From NCBI GenBank assembly GCA_009667805.1, contig CM019067.1:244501721-244565720 (forward strand): 64,000 nucleotides of DNA, written 5' to 3'. Source of the stretch: Leptobrachium leishanense. Taxonomy: Eukaryota; Chordata; Amphibia; Anura; Megophryidae. Positions 46,374 to 58,543 of this stretch are shown here, in pieces. Made by a program: the position numbers and the translations under genes. The notes under the pieces were generated by a model. That model saw nothing but the letters and a program-made list of their open reading frames with translations. It searched no databases and was not told where the DNA came from. Position 1 is the stretch's first letter; every line of letters begins with the position of its first letter.

Positions 46374-47529
46374 TAGGTGCAATATTCACTCTTGGAAACA
46401 TATTTTTCCCCTATTTTCTTCAGTCTGAACCTTCCAGAGGTGGTTGATTAGGCTGAATATGGCTGCATCTGCCTTCTGTCCACATCAGGCTGGTGGTGCA
46501 TCCCTAGCGAAGGGCTCAAGATTTCTAGTAGAGGTCCAGACTATGTCGCGGTTCATATAAAAGTGTAGCTTTTCCATAGAAAGCTGAGATATTACTAGGA
46601 CTTGCTGAGGGACAACCTTATCTAGCTAGACGGTGTACCTCTACAGTGGGTCTCTTACAGACTCTGGGGATTGGCCACAAAAATGAAACATTCAAGACTG
46701 AATAATATATCATTTTCTGTATTAATTTGAAAGTTTACAACAATGATTATGTATTACTAAAATGTACACAAACTGATGGCAAAACCTTAATTGTAAGAGT
46801 GAATACCTTTTTTTTCCCACAAGTATTGATCCGAGGGATTATGGATCACTAAAATGTACAAAAATTTATGGTAAATCAACTTTTTGAACTTTTTTTATCT
46901 GCGTTTAATAACTGTATAATGCAGAGCGTACAGAGCTGTCAGTTTTTGGCGGGAAGAGATCATTTTGCTTAATATGCGTGTATCTGAACGCAGTGTTCAG
47001 GGTAAAAAGTTAAGCTACATGACGTTAGGTATTTTAGTAATTCACAGCATTATTAGAATTCCCTTTTAACCTGACACATTACAAGAAAAATATATATATA
47101 AATGATCCAACTAGAAAGTATAGCCTGGAGCAGACGATAAAATACATGTAGTTATTTGAACTGACAAACACAGCCACTAATCTTTCCATTATCTTCTCAA
47201 TGTTTAGTCCTTCACATTCAACGTTCTGCGGTGCTCTCTGATGTGTTTGATAAGATTAATATCAATATTATGTCCATTTATTTACAGTAGACTGAATAGT
47301 TTTCAGATCTTAATGCTTCCCTATGTACACATTTTATCTGTATCCACAATAACTAAAATAAGCCTTACTTTAAACTCAGACTTTAAAACCATGATAAAGA
47401 TATTTCACAGATTTAAATATTGATATGCAATACCACTTAGGTACACATGCATGAATTATGTATTAATTCACCTAAAAAGCTATAAAATGAACAGCAAAAT
47501 AAGTCAAGATTTGAGGTTTCATAAAATAT
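46374..47529. other. Unassigned sequence
   Basis: No gene or repeat end recognised. Confidence 0.4.
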
Positions 47530-47532
47530 TTA

Positions 47533-48263
47533 GGGCCCTATTACATTCTTCGAGAAATTCGTCCGCGCAACGCAATTTTTGCGTTCAGCGTTAAGTTTTA
47601 TCGCGTGAAAATTAACGGTGGTATTACGATCCGAACGCATTCTCTCATCCTTCAAAAAATAACGTTCGTAAAAACGACGCGCAAAACAAAGAGTAATACG
47701 CGCGCAGTAACGTAGCGCACGTAAATCAGTGTGGAGACAGTTTTTTTTGCGGGATTCAGCCAATCAGAATTAAGAACCTTAATTGACATCAATTTACCTT
47801 AATTGACTCACTTAAGTTTTTGCGCCTGTCAAAGTAAATCTGAGTATATATGCTGCAACAATAATAAAAACATGCACGAATTCACAATTTTATTGTTTGG
47901 TTATACGTAGAATGTGTAACTATACTGTGCTGTATTTATTTTTTTCATGCTGGTGTTTTTCGTTTCGGCCAGAACGTTCAGATTTTCAGTTACCACCAGC
48001 TTTTCAAAGACGTTAAAATTATGCGCGCAAACGTCGTTCGTAAAAAGATGCGCATCGATTGTAATACCATCCACGTACCAGCGCACGAACGCATTTGCGC
48101 TCACAATGTTAAGTATAGGATGCGCACAGTTCATCACGTTCGCGCAGGTCCATCTGCGTTAAACGATAACATAATACGACGTTCTATGCAAAGGGTTTTG
48201 CCCCTCGCGTTAATGCATTTTTGCGCAAGCGCAATTTTTTTGCGCTAAGAATGTACCATGGTT
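47533..48263. mobile_element. D-family Harbinger-like MITE, copy D2
   Basis: Left end GGGCCCTATTACATTCTTC after TTA (47530-47532); right end 'aagaatgtaccatggtt' before TTA. The interior landmarks 'cagccaatcagaattaagaa', 'gcgcctgtcaaagt' and 'gattgtaataccatccacgt' occur in all D copies. Dense in GCGC/AACG motifs at both ends, AT-rich in the centre. Non-coding. Confidence 0.8.
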
Positions 48264-48266
48264 TTA

Positions 48267-49021
48267 TAGTGGGTCACAATGTACAAATCAAGATGGTCCA
48301 TAGAAAAATGTTAGCAATGTTTATAACTGATCAGGGGCCTTATTCCGACTGAGCCAGTAATAGGGAGCTGCTAATGGGAAAATGTGGAGCAAACCTTTAC
48401 AGATTAGCATCGGTCTTTTACGGGAACTAAAAAGAGTGAGCAGCTCAACTTTTAATAATTGGGAGGCATCAACATTTCCCTGCAGAGCAGTTGCAGGGAG
48501 CTTCTCCTGGCCTCCATGGAGATGAGAGAAAGCCCTCCAAGAAATCACAAATAGGAGATCACGTAGGGCCAGTGGAATGACAATAATATAATTATATAAT
48601 ACAAAGATAAGCATTTTCAAAAGACCCAAATTGACTGAAATTTTTGGATAATTTGATTTTGGATGAACCAATTATTATTTTTTTTAGTTTGGTATTGACA
48701 GATGGGAAGGAGGACCTGCACATTGTGAGGAGGTTAACCGTTCATGATGGGCGCTGTCTAACTAACTATCCTTTGAGTGTGATTCTGCTGGGGGCTATTA
48801 TGCCTATGTAGCACACAGCTTAGCTCATTTTTGTACCCCGTATAGGCTCATTTTTGTTATTTGCTGTGCTGTTCACGCTTTGGGGAGGAGGCATCTCAAG
48901 AGTCTAAGGATATGTACATTTGAATATTATTTTTCAGTATACCTTTCCACCTGTTCACTCACTCTTGAAGGAACACTTATTTCTGGTACTTATTTTTTTG
49001 CCATGCACAAGTCTACATGAA
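48267..49021. other. Unassigned sequence
   Basis: The 116-codon minus ORF at 48321-48671 has no recognised motif. No element ends. Confidence 0.35.
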
Positions 49022-49738
49022 GGGCTAAATTACATTCTAAACGCAAATGTTAACGCTCACTTGCGTGAGCATTAACGTTTGCTGTGGTGTTTCCGCATAT
49101 TACAATCCAAACACAAACGGGTTAAGTAACCAGTTTGCATTTGTCACCGTGCGCTTTTCAGCGCGAGGTTACTGTACTTTGCGCTCCCTATGCTTAACAT
49201 GGGGAGCGCAACGTGTAAGACTGGGGTCAGACTAACGCATTTTTAACGTGCGTTTAGGCACACTTAATCACGGCCGCAGTAGCAGCAAATGACGGGCAAT
49301 GACAGCAAATATACGAAGTACGGCCGCATAACGCAAGTGGAAAACGAACGCATTTTTCGAGAAAGCAGAACCACTAGTACTGACCTACAGAGTGCGCTGC
49401 GGCGGCATAGCGGCGTGTGTGCGTGATTAGGAGATGTCAGACGTTGCTAATGTCCAGCCTACATAACGTCCAGACGCAATAAGTGTTTTATTGATGATCC
49501 ATAAAAAAAATCCCGCACGAAAATTAGTATTGTATGACCGTTTTCACGCATTCCGTGAAAAAATACGTCATTACGTTCCGACGCACTTTTTGACGGTCGC
49601 TGCGAATAATGCGTTCGTTTGACCCTAGCCTTAATCAGCGCTGGATTACAAAGTCCTACGCTGATTAACGTCCAGCTGTGGTTAGCAAAAAAGTTAACCT
49701 CAGCCAGGACTTGGTGTTAACGGATTGGGGTTACAGCA
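49022..49738. mobile_element. H-family fragment (H2), split by E2
   Basis: Begins 'gggctaaattacattctaaa' and includes 'ttactgtactttgcgctccc', shared with H1 (29106-29126). Interrupted by E2; then 'tcagcgctggattac'. The right terminus is missing. Confidence 0.6.
49219..49631. mobile_element. E-family MITE, copy E2, with TAA duplication
   Basis: TAA on both sides (49216-49218 and 49632-49634). Ends GACTGGGGTCAGACTAACGC and inverted 'gcgttcgtttgaccctagcc'. Internal arms 'gtgaaaaaatacgtcatt' and 'acgcactttttgacgg'. Termini resemble F (GGCTGG.GTCAGACGA), so E and F are probably related. Harbinger-like by the 3 bp duplication. Confidence 0.8.
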
Positions 49739-49744
49739 AGGGAC

Positions 49745-50617
49745 AGAATAAACAAAGGCAAGGGCAATAGGGAACTAAATAAATAATGAACAAGAGGGCA
49801 AGGCAAGGACAATAGCAGGACCAACAGAGAAACACACATCATCTGACTCAAAAGAGCATGGGAGCAACACCTTTAATAGTGTCACGGTCCACCCGGGGTA
49901 CCTATATTGCACAGCCTGGTCCTAACAGCCTTTGTCCTGGTATGCCTTTGTATTGGGTTCCAATCCGGGGTTTACCTCAGCCCAGTGCCATGTCCAGGCT
50001 CCTGAAGATCCAGCCTGGGTTTTCCCGTCCAGCCTAGGAGTTCTAGCTGAGGCCCATCTATGATTCTACCTCCTTAAAAGGCAGAGAGACTGAACCAGCA
50101 GTAGTTCTGCATTGTGCTCCCTGACTGAGGTCATCTGGACGTGTGCAAACCTGCTCCTGCTAATCCATCTGTCTACCTTGTTGTTTCTGGATACATCTGC
50201 CTGTGCAAGGGACTCTTAGCGATCTCTACCTGTGGATTACAAGTGTTTACCACTGTCTCTGACCTTTTGATCTCAAGGTACCACTGTCAGCTATCTGGAT
50301 TTATTCCTAGTGGACCCTGTCTGTAGTCTGGGACTGCATAGTCCACTATCCTGACTCTCCATCCAAGAACTCTCCCTGGAGTATCCAAGAACTCTCCAAT
50401 TGTGTGATTCCTGTCTGGCCTCCCCTCTGTGTCGCCGCCTGCTGGGCTCTCACCTGACCCGCACAGGCCACGTGACAAATAGGGAGTTAGTTAAGTGCTA
50501 AGAGAGATGATACTGAGAGGGCTGATGGTAACAAGAAACGCCTGGACTGGACACAAGAATGGCAGGGCAAGAACTAAGAGCCGGTCCGGATCAGGGGTCA
50601 GGGCTGGAATTGTGACA
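49745..50617 (-). repeat. I-family LTR-like fragment (I4), split by a solo LTR
   Basis: 'aacacctttaatag' and, after the LTR, 'ggagttagttaagtgc' and 'ggctggaattgtgaca' follow the same order as in 54570-55505 ('caccctttaataag', 'cttgagtcagctgcagtgc', 'gctggaattttcatgg'). The minus strand would begin TGTCACAATTCCAGC, an LTR-like start. Confidence 0.4.
49880..50477. mobile_element. Solo LTR, 598 bp, with perfect 5 bp duplication
   Basis: Starts TGTCACGGTCCACC, ends 'ggccacgtgaca', flanked by AATAG on both sides (49875-49879 and 50478-50482). TG...CA ends and a 5 bp duplication define a solo LTR. No internal retroviral sequence remains. The family was not identified. Confidence 0.88.
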
Positions 50618-50789
50618 CCCTTTCACAAGATCGACTGTACTCGATCTGCAAGTCAATTCCTGACGCCCCTATATTGAGTGTAGTTGATATTGAGTGCAGT
50701 TGATATTGTGTTTCACAAGAGCAATACAAAAAAAAATTATTTATTGCAAACAAAAGTTATTTGTATTCGGACTCCAGAAGATTTCCTTA

Positions 50790-51066
50790 AAGTTAAAGCA
50801 CTGTGGGCGAGGTGCTCACATTTTTTATTACGAGCTGGGGAATGTCTCTACCTGTGATCTCCCCAACTGATCCTGCAAGGGACCACAACTACAGAAATGT
50901 ATTTTGGCCAGAAGATGGCGAAATCCAGTTTATTACAGTAAGGAATACATTGTGTAGAATCCCAAATATTTCTTACTGTATCATTAATTAAAAATGATTT
51001 TCCATTAAAAAAAAATAGTAGTTCCTGACATTGGTTTTCTGGAAAATAACTTTGCAGTGAAAGGAT
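50790..51066. mobile_element. C-family TTAA-type element, left-truncated copy C4
   Basis: The right end 'gcagtgaaagga' precedes TTAA (51067-51070). 'ctgatcctgcaagggac', 'ggccagaagatgg', 'cccaaatatttcttact' match C1. The left end is worn; TTAA at 50786-50789 may be original. Confidence 0.6.
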
Positions 51067-51134
51067 TAAATGGAAAAGTACAATAGCACTTGTTGTAATT
51101 TGATTTTCTTTCTTTCTACATATTAAAACAATAC

Positions 51135-52949
51135 GGGCCCTATTACATTCTTCACGCAAAAATGCACGGTAAACGCGTGAATTTTTGCGCGAAGCGTTAA
51201 ACGTTAACGCGCGTAAATTATCACGGGTATCACAATCCTCGCGCACTATTTTATCCGTCAAAAAATAACGCGTGTAAAAAAGACGCGCGCATTAACGTTG
51301 CACGCAGAAATCGGTGTGCGGACTGTTTTTTCACACGATTCAGCCAAGCAGAATTACCTCTTTTACTTCCTTCTTTGCTACCTCCAACCTGACACCTTAT
51401 GAGAGCAGCACAACTCGACCCACCCACAGACGAGGAAAAGAGATTCAGGGCACCTACCTAAGAGTGCCTAAGGCTATATCGACCGAGCCTGAGATTGGGA
51501 GGCTCCTGAATTGGTGAGTGAACTGTGACTGTACCTCTGTCTGGTTGTCCTGCAATATTACGCTATGGGAACTCTGTCTCCCATCTCTTTTTAATTTACT
51601 TAGGACTTGTCACCCGTTAAAGAAGGGAAGTGTCACTCTCTATATGGCCGCAGGCAATTAAATCTAGAGCTGGGATACCTATAGGCTCATATAAATGGGA
51701 GTGGTATATACCCCTACCAGCAATACTTTTTCTTTTGTCCAACCTGCTATAAGAACGCCCGCACCAAATATTTCCCCGTGTGCTTCTCTTTTTTATGTTA
51801 TTTGAGAGACGCCGAGGACATGAGGGATCTATCACTGGAATAGGAAGAAGCACCACAATTATTGGAACTTCTGAGTATTTCCTCCACCTTTTTTTGGCTG
51901 CTATATGCACTATTGCACTTGATTGAGACATTGGATATTATCTGTACTTTGTCCACATTTTTAGGATTGACATTGGACACTATTTGCACACCTTTTTTGA
52001 CTGTTATTTATAGGACAGTCATTTGTATGTTTTTACTTATATGCACTATTGCACCTAGTCCTTCTGTTTTCATTATATAGGCACTGCTGCACTTTGTTGC
52101 ACTTTATTATACTAATCTATTGCATTGTTGCACTTTATTGTACCACTTTATTATATTATTGGTACACTTTCATTCATGTAAACGTATGTGAATATTTTGA
52201 ATGTTATTCAGTGTTTTATATTATTGATGCGCTGTAAGGGACGCTCGCTATACCCTTTCTCTTCTTTGTTTGGCACAGATTTTGGTTGTTTTTTCTGTTC
52301 TCTGTTTATCCCCAGGGCAGCATCACACCATTTATTGGTCATAACTATTACTCTTGTTCCAAGTGATCACATTTGTTGGTAATAACGATATTTACCATTA
52401 TAAGCCCCCACGCTCGAGGATATATAGCTATATATCCACACACCCTTGCAATCAGAATTAAGAACCACAATTATCTCACGTTAAGTTTTTGCGCCTGCCA
52501 AAGTCAATCTGCACATATATGCTGTATCAAAAAAAAACCACACACAACTTCTCAATTTTATTGTTTGGGTATGTGTAGAATGTGTAACTATACTTTGCTG
52601 TTTATTTTGTTTTGGGCTGGTGTATTTGGGTTCGGCCAGGACGTTCAGATTTGCCATTACCACCAGGTTTTAGAAGTCATTAAAATTATGCGGCAAACGC
52701 TGTGCGTTAAATTTTGCGCATAGATTGTAATACCATCCGCGTACCAGCGCAAAATGCATTTGCGCTCACAATGTTAAGTATAGGACGCGTGCAGTACAAT
52801 ATGCTTGCGCAGCGTTCACGCAGGTTCACCCGCGGTAGATGATTATGTGCGTTTGTTGCGCTGACATTGTAATACGACGTTCAGCGCCCCTCGCGTTAAT
52901 GCGTTTTTGCGCGCATGCAAACGTTTGCGTGAAGATTGTAATAGGGCCC
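51135..52949. mobile_element. D-family MITE (D3), split by a 1.1 kb insertion
   Basis: TAC duplication (51132-51134 and 52950-52952). Ends GGGCCCTATTACATTCTTC and 'agattgtaatagggccc'. D sequence stops at about 51354 and resumes at 52444. The split falls inside the D landmark 'caatcagaatta', which appears at both junctions. Confidence 0.85.
51355..52443. mobile_element. Insertion with about 12 bp target duplication, retroelement-like, unidentified
   Basis: 'caagcagaatta' before and 'caatcagaatta' after the insert look like a 12 bp duplication with one change, the length expected for LINE or Penelope insertion. The inside has repeated 'tgcactattgcac' and 'tgcactttattatac' motifs (51905-52150) and no domain-bearing ORF. 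I could not assign it. Confidence 0.5.
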
Positions 52950-52952
52950 TAC

Positions 52953-53030
52953 ATGTATATTTATTTATTTATTTATTTATAATGGATTTTATCCTTCCTG
53001 GTAAAATCCTTTATAAATAAATAAATAATA
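52953..53030. repeat. Palindromic SINE/LINE tail
   Basis: Inverted arms 'ttatttatttataatggatt' and 'aaatcctttataaataaata' around 'tccttcctgg'. The central block equals the tail of the SINE at 16110-16316; the arms form a head-to-head tail structure. Confidence 0.75.
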
Positions 53031-54569
53031 TTGTAAATTATTTATTTAATTGTAATCTGCTTCAGAGTCCTTTACGATTCATTCATTTGGTTTTCATGTC
53101 AAATGTATATTCATCAAAACCAAAACTGTGACTTACATCTCTGGTATTTCTGCTCCTTTAGGAAACAATATGCAATTAAAAAATAGCTTATGATAATAAA
53201 TAAAAATGAAATTGTTGATGAATATTAAATATTTGGAGAAAAATGGTAGGAGGAACCTTTTAAAAAAGAAGATGAAAAAGAATACATTACCTCGTAATGA
53301 ATAAATTTGAAAAGGGTGCTTATTTTAAAATTTATACTAATGACAACTTCTTAAAAAAGTTATAAATATATATATATTTTTTTTAATATCAGTTTTTAAA
53401 TTGTTGCCAAGGAAAATTATTCGTTATAGATTAGATGGAAATTTGGGCCTCTTTCTTTCTCACAGTTAATATAAGCAGTTTCATTTTTAATGGTATCTGA
53501 TAAATTTAAATTGTTCCTGTTAAATCAGCTACATAAATGCTTTTCCTTTATCAGCCAATCATCTCAGCAGTGCTTTTATATGGCCTGGGTACTAAAATGA
53601 GATTACCTACATTGAACAGATCCGCAGCTGGGTTTGTCTTTATTTAATTCATCTGAACTTTGCTCTGCAACTTAACAAAAAAGACTCCCACGGGAGGTGC
53701 GTTAAAGAAAAACCGATGTTGTGTACAATAACCGAGCAGTACGGAGAGAGTCAGGGCCATTAGCAAAACAGATCTAGGATGATGTAAGGCAGGAGCTAGC
53801 TGGAGTACACAGTATCCATCCACAATAATTAGATATAACTTCAACTTTTCGTCCAGAGTTGCATATGCATTAACTTTCTCCGACTCAGCACGATGCGCTA
53901 CATATGCGCTGCTTTAAACATTGTTTCATTTTTCAAATACAATTGAATTAGCATCAGCATCATCCTTCATCCTTTACCACAAGTATCATCGATGTTGCAC
54001 TGTGTGTCTTCAAACGTACAAGTACTGTCCTCCCTTCTCTTTAAGGCTCCCTTGTTATTTGGAGAGAAAAAACTCAGGGATCTGACACAGCAGGAATTTG
54101 CGGTCTTGTTAACCACCAATCAGGTAGCGTTATGCACAAAGTTCACTGTAACTTGTATAACGTAATAACAGAGGCTTGCAGGCGAGTATACAATATCACC
54201 TCCAGGATAACTGGAAGCCAGCCAGTTACAGTAAACCTACCTTTGATGAGTGCTAAAAACAAACACTGATACCTAATCAAGAACAGTAATAATCACCTGT
54301 CAATCACAAATACACTACAGGAACTTTTAACAAACTGCCAATGTATTCAACATACGAGGGTGTTATTTTTCCATTTTCAGGGTGCATTACTTTAATTAAT
54401 CAGTTATTTATTTTTAGAAATCACGTGATTTTTTCATTGAAAAATTAGAGGTTTGTTGGGCGTTATCTGTTTTAATTATTTATTTGAGTGCTTGTGTTAG
54501 GACTTTATATGTACTCACATGCAATAAAATGTTGCAATGAGTCTTCACCTGGGCACTTGAGTTTTTTGG
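53031..54569. other. About 1.5 kb of unassigned AT-rich sequence
   Basis: Includes a short (TA)n run at 53361-53374. No coding or repeat ends recognised; possibly single copy. Confidence 0.4.
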
Positions 54570-55505
54570 AGTTCACAATTTAGTGTACGGGGATCACATG
54601 TTCGAGCCTAGTGTGCAGTGATAAAGTGGAGTAGGCAGATATTCAGGGGGATAAATGAATAACAGTTTATTAAACAAGACACAGTAGGAATAAAACAAAA
54701 GCAATATGGCATATGATGAGTATAACAGGTGGCTGGGCAAGACAGGAAATAGGATATACACTGGATACACTAAACACAGGTTAGACACAAAGGGGCAAGG
54801 CAGGAAGACGGCTGACTAATAAACATAAAGGCAAGGGAGGAGATGAATAGACACAGAAGGATATACCGGATAGAAAACACAGGAAAAGGGCCTAATGGCA
54901 GACAGGGGGACAGGAATTGGGCTGAATAACAGACAGTGCTAATAGGCAAATAAGTTGACTGCAGGGGCGGAACACAAGAGTCCAGAGAACTGGGGAAACT
55001 GAAGACAGCTATACTATAAGTCCACAATGAAATCTAGGCTGGAGGTCCACAACAAGGAGAGGGTCTTTGGAAGAACACAGGTCTTGATACAACAGAGGTC
55101 CTTGGAGGAATAGGGTTCTAGGAACAACAGGGGGTCTCAGGCGTGGTATCGAAAAAGGGTGATCCGATAAAGAATTCCAGGGGAAAGCCAAAGGTCATGT
55201 GCTGGCGGAGAGTTGGCAGAGTCCGGTAAGTAATGCCAAGGGTCTGGTACACAGTTATAGCAGAGAGATCTGGCTTCTAGCAGGTTGTCTGGAAAACAGA
55301 GCACTGAGCAACAGTAGTAATGCAGAAGCACTGCATTATGGGTGTTCCACCCTTTAATAAGGAAGCACCAGGTCACTGATTAAAAGCACTTGAGTCAGCT
55401 GCAGTGCTATGGGAGAAGTCAAAGCTGAGCAGGGTGGTTCATGAAAGGTGCTGCTGGAATTTTCATGGTGGAGTAGCAGTCTCCTCACCCTTTCTGTGGC
55501 CACGG
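54570..55505 (-). repeat. I-family LTR-like sequence, copy I2
   Basis: 'catgttcgagcctagtgtgc', 'aacagtttattaaacaagac' (AATAAA on the minus strand), 'aggtggctgggcaagacagg', then purine-rich blocks and 'tttctgtggccac'. Best-preserved member of the family here. Probably a minus-strand LTR or UTR; ends not defined. Confidence 0.4.
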
Positions 55506-55800
55506 CGCCGTGAGATGTTAAAGGGTTTTTTTTATGTTAAAACTATATCTAAAGGCAATTTGTTGTCATTGGGATGGTAAGATTTCATTATGATTCTTAG
55601 TGGTTTTAAAGCCACTAATTCCTCCAAAAAATAGTTCATGTTTCTTTTTTTTGCATGTTGATCTAATGGTTTTTCATGAACAAAAATGACAGTTAACAGG
55701 CAAAGAAAATTCTCTTCATCCGATAGATTGTTCATCACAATTGATAGGCAGGAGGCCTAATCCTCTGCTAACTGTGGATTACTTTAACTGTATACCCTAA
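55506..55800. other. Unassigned sequence
   Basis: Short AT-rich stretch between I2 and G2; nothing recognised. Confidence 0.35.
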
Positions 55801-55838
55801 AGTAGCGGTTACCAACCATGGTCCTCAAGTACCCCTAA

Positions 55839-56186
55839 GGCTGGCGTCAGACGAGCACACTATGTGTGCCCATTCTGATGTGCTTACCGGTGTCCGTCGC
55901 AACGTTGTGATGCTGCAACGGGGCCGGTCACACGCTTGTGCACACTTGTGCGCGCACATGAAATGCACACACAACCAGCGTCCGCTATCAAAGCCTCTCC
56001 ATAGATGCGCTAGGACACGCGTTGACGGGGCTGCAAAGGGCAATCCTCCATTGGAGGAACGCACTTTGCAGCGCTGAGCGCACTGAGTGTGCTCAACGAG
56101 GTGGACAGACAGGCGTCGGGTGGAAGGAACGTCCACTCTCATGGACGTTCCTTCCGCTCCCCAAAGACGCTCATCTGACACTAGCC
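55839..56186. mobile_element. F-family MITE, copy F3, inside G2
   Basis: Ends GGCTGGCGTCAGACGAG and 'catctgacactagcc'. TAA precedes it. Interior motifs as in F1/F2 ('atggacgttccttcc', 'tggaggaacgcactttgcag'). Confidence 0.75.
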
Positions 56187-56187
56187 T

Positions 56188-56362
56188 TGTCCATGTCAGA
56201 CGAATGCAGTGATCACGTCCGTGTTTTGCGCACAGTTTAACTTCCGCCGTAGCATAGAATCATGAGCAATAGAGACCCACATACTAAGTGCGCCGCACCG
56301 AACTGCGCACGCGGCAAACGGACACAAGTTAGGCAAGAACGTAAAACCGCTGACTCTAGCCT
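56188..56362. mobile_element. Short E-like MITE (E3) next to F3
   Basis: Starts 'gtccatgtcagacgaatgca' and ends 'ccgctgactctagcc'; inner blocks 'agtgcgccgcac' and 'caatagagacccac'. Half the length of E2, so internally deleted or a sister family. Confidence 0.5.
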
Positions 56363-56745
56363 AAAAGGCCAGGTTTGCAGGTCTGAAGCACAGCACAGGT
56401 GATAAGAATTGTTGCTGCTCAGTGATTGCTGTAATCAATATGCATTTCCCCGTTGTAATCATAACAAACTGGCCTATTAGAGGTATTTGATGTCCAGAGA
56501 TGGGATCCACTGTCCTAAAGCAAAAAATATATGGATAGTACCCTTTGTCTCTGCTTTCTTTCCCAGGACTTTCCCTTTCAATTTCTCTAAAGATTCCAAT
56601 ATTGAAAAAGAAATTTCCAGGAATGGTGAAGCTGTACAATGTAACTTAGAAACATGTTCGATAAAAGATTAATTGAAGATAAACTTATCTGTTTCTCATA
56701 ATTGGATTTATCATTTCATTTTGAAAAAAAGCTACAAAATACGGC

Positions 56746-57417
56746 GGCCCCTATTACAATGTTTGCGCGAAAAAATTTTTGCGCCCAAAAAAAGTTAGCG
56801 CGCGCAAATTAACGTGGTATTACGATCCGAGCGCAGTTTTTCAGCCTTCATGTTTTTTCGAGAGCAAATCCGACACGTAAAGCCGGGCGCAAATGACGGT
56901 TGCGTGCAGGAATCGGTGGGCAGACTGTTTTTTCACAGGATTCAGCCAATCAGAATTAAGAACCACCATTTGCTAGGTTTCGGTTGTTGCGCCTGTCAAA
57001 GTCAATCTGTGTATATGTGCTGCAATAAAAATAAAAAATTAAACAATTTATTAATTTTATTGTTTGGGTGTGTGTAGAATGTGTATCTGTACTGTGCTGT
57101 ATTTTTTTTTGTGCAGGTTTATTTCGTTCAGATTGTAAGTTAACACCAGGTTTTCAAAGACGTTACGATCTTTGCGCAACGTCGTACGAACGACGTTTGC
57201 GCAAAGTATCGTAATACCATCCGCTCGAACGCATTCGGGCTGACAATGGTAAGTATGGGATGCGCGCACGCGCTTGCGCTCGCACTGGGTTTGTGCAGCG
57301 TCAATCGCGATAGACGCTAACCCGCATCGTTTGCGCGAACGTCGTAATACGATGTTCCGCGCAAATGTTTTTGTCCTTGCGCAAAAGCGCATTTGCGCGA
57401 GGATTGTAATAGGGGCC
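56746..57417. mobile_element. D-family MITE, copy D4, with GGC duplication
   Basis: GGC at 56743-56745 and 57418-57420. Ends GGCCCCTATTACAATG and 'ggattgtaataggggcc'. Same interior landmarks as D2, including 'cagccaatcagaattaagaa'. Confidence 0.85.
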
Positions 57418-57662
57418 GGCGTGTTTTACCGTTTTACATGTGCATTTAGTCATGGGAAAAATGGACGCAGCTAATGTGTAACTTATAGTCACAATGGTAG
57501 ATATGCATAGAAAACAATGGGATACCATGAAAATACATCACAAAGTAAATACCATGGTGGGGACAAGGTCAAACCGTTATCACATATATTACATCATTAC
57601 AAGAAAACATGTGAAAAATAAAGCCATGTAAATAGAACAATTTTAACTAACTCACTAAATAC

Positions 57663-58209
57663 TAGAGATGTGCATTCGTTTCCTAAAACTTCTGAATTTG
57701 GAACGAAATTTGATAATTCGTAATCGGAAGTACTTACGACACGAATTCGAAACAAAACAGTATATACCGAATTTATTTCGTTTGACACTGTGTCATCATC
57801 ATAAAAGAAAAATTTGAATAACTGACATCAACTATTGAATTTGAAATGAACTATCAAATTGATATCAACTATCGAATTGATCTTAACTTACAATACAAGT
57901 AATAGTCAGCAAAGGACTTTATGAAACAAATTAATTTTGTTTCACTGTTTAATTTGACTCAAATACTAAAACTGTGACAGCTTAAAATTTAACCCTAGCT
58001 TTTCTTTTAACAGCAAAATTTGACTAATTGGGGTTTTATTTAGTGATCCAAAATCCAAATTGATATCAACTATCTAATTGATATATGAAATTCTAATCGA
58101 TTCGAAATTTCAAATCGATCCGAAACGAAATTAGTTACAGAATTCCAAAAACAAAATGATTTAAAAATGAAACTAAACGAAAGAAATTTTTCAGCCATGC
58201 ACATCCCTA
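57663..58209. mobile_element. K-family hAT-like MITE with perfect 8 bp duplication
   Basis: CTAAATAC directly on both sides (57655-57662 and 58210-58217). Ends TAGAGATGTGCAT and inverted 'catgcacatcccta'. 547 bp, with repeated 'aattcgaa'/'gatatcaactatc' motifs. 8 bp duplication and TAGAG ends fit hAT. Non-coding. Confidence 0.88.
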
Positions 58210-58543
58210 CTAAATACCTGTTAAAACCGAATGTGCACAGTTATCACACTATTAACTTTGAAGTTTAATTAGATTTTTTATTTAATTTTTAGTCATCAGT
58301 TTTATCCTCAATATAATCTAGTTGTCCCAAATGCAATACAATTCTCTTTAGATCTGTAACAATCTAGCCAAATAATGACTTTTTTTATTCTTTTAGTTGA
58401 ATTTAGTGCAGTTGATACATACAATAGTACTCTCTAGCTTTTTGCCTCCCTTTTCTCTATCCCTTTGTCATGTGACATCAATCTTCCTCCCGCTCTTCCA
58501 TAGCACTATACAAACCACAGATTTGTCCTTTTCCCCTCCCTTA

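Larger units (their letters stand above)
55801..56440. mobile_element. G-family hAT-like MITE (G2), reverse, holding F3 and E3
   Basis: Left end 'gttaccaaccatggtcctca' with 'agtacccct'; after the nested elements it continues 'ccaggtttgcaggtctgaag', 'cacaggtgataag', 'gctgctcagtgattgc', the reverse of G1 at 39360-39425. The second terminus is not recognisable. Confidence 0.6.
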
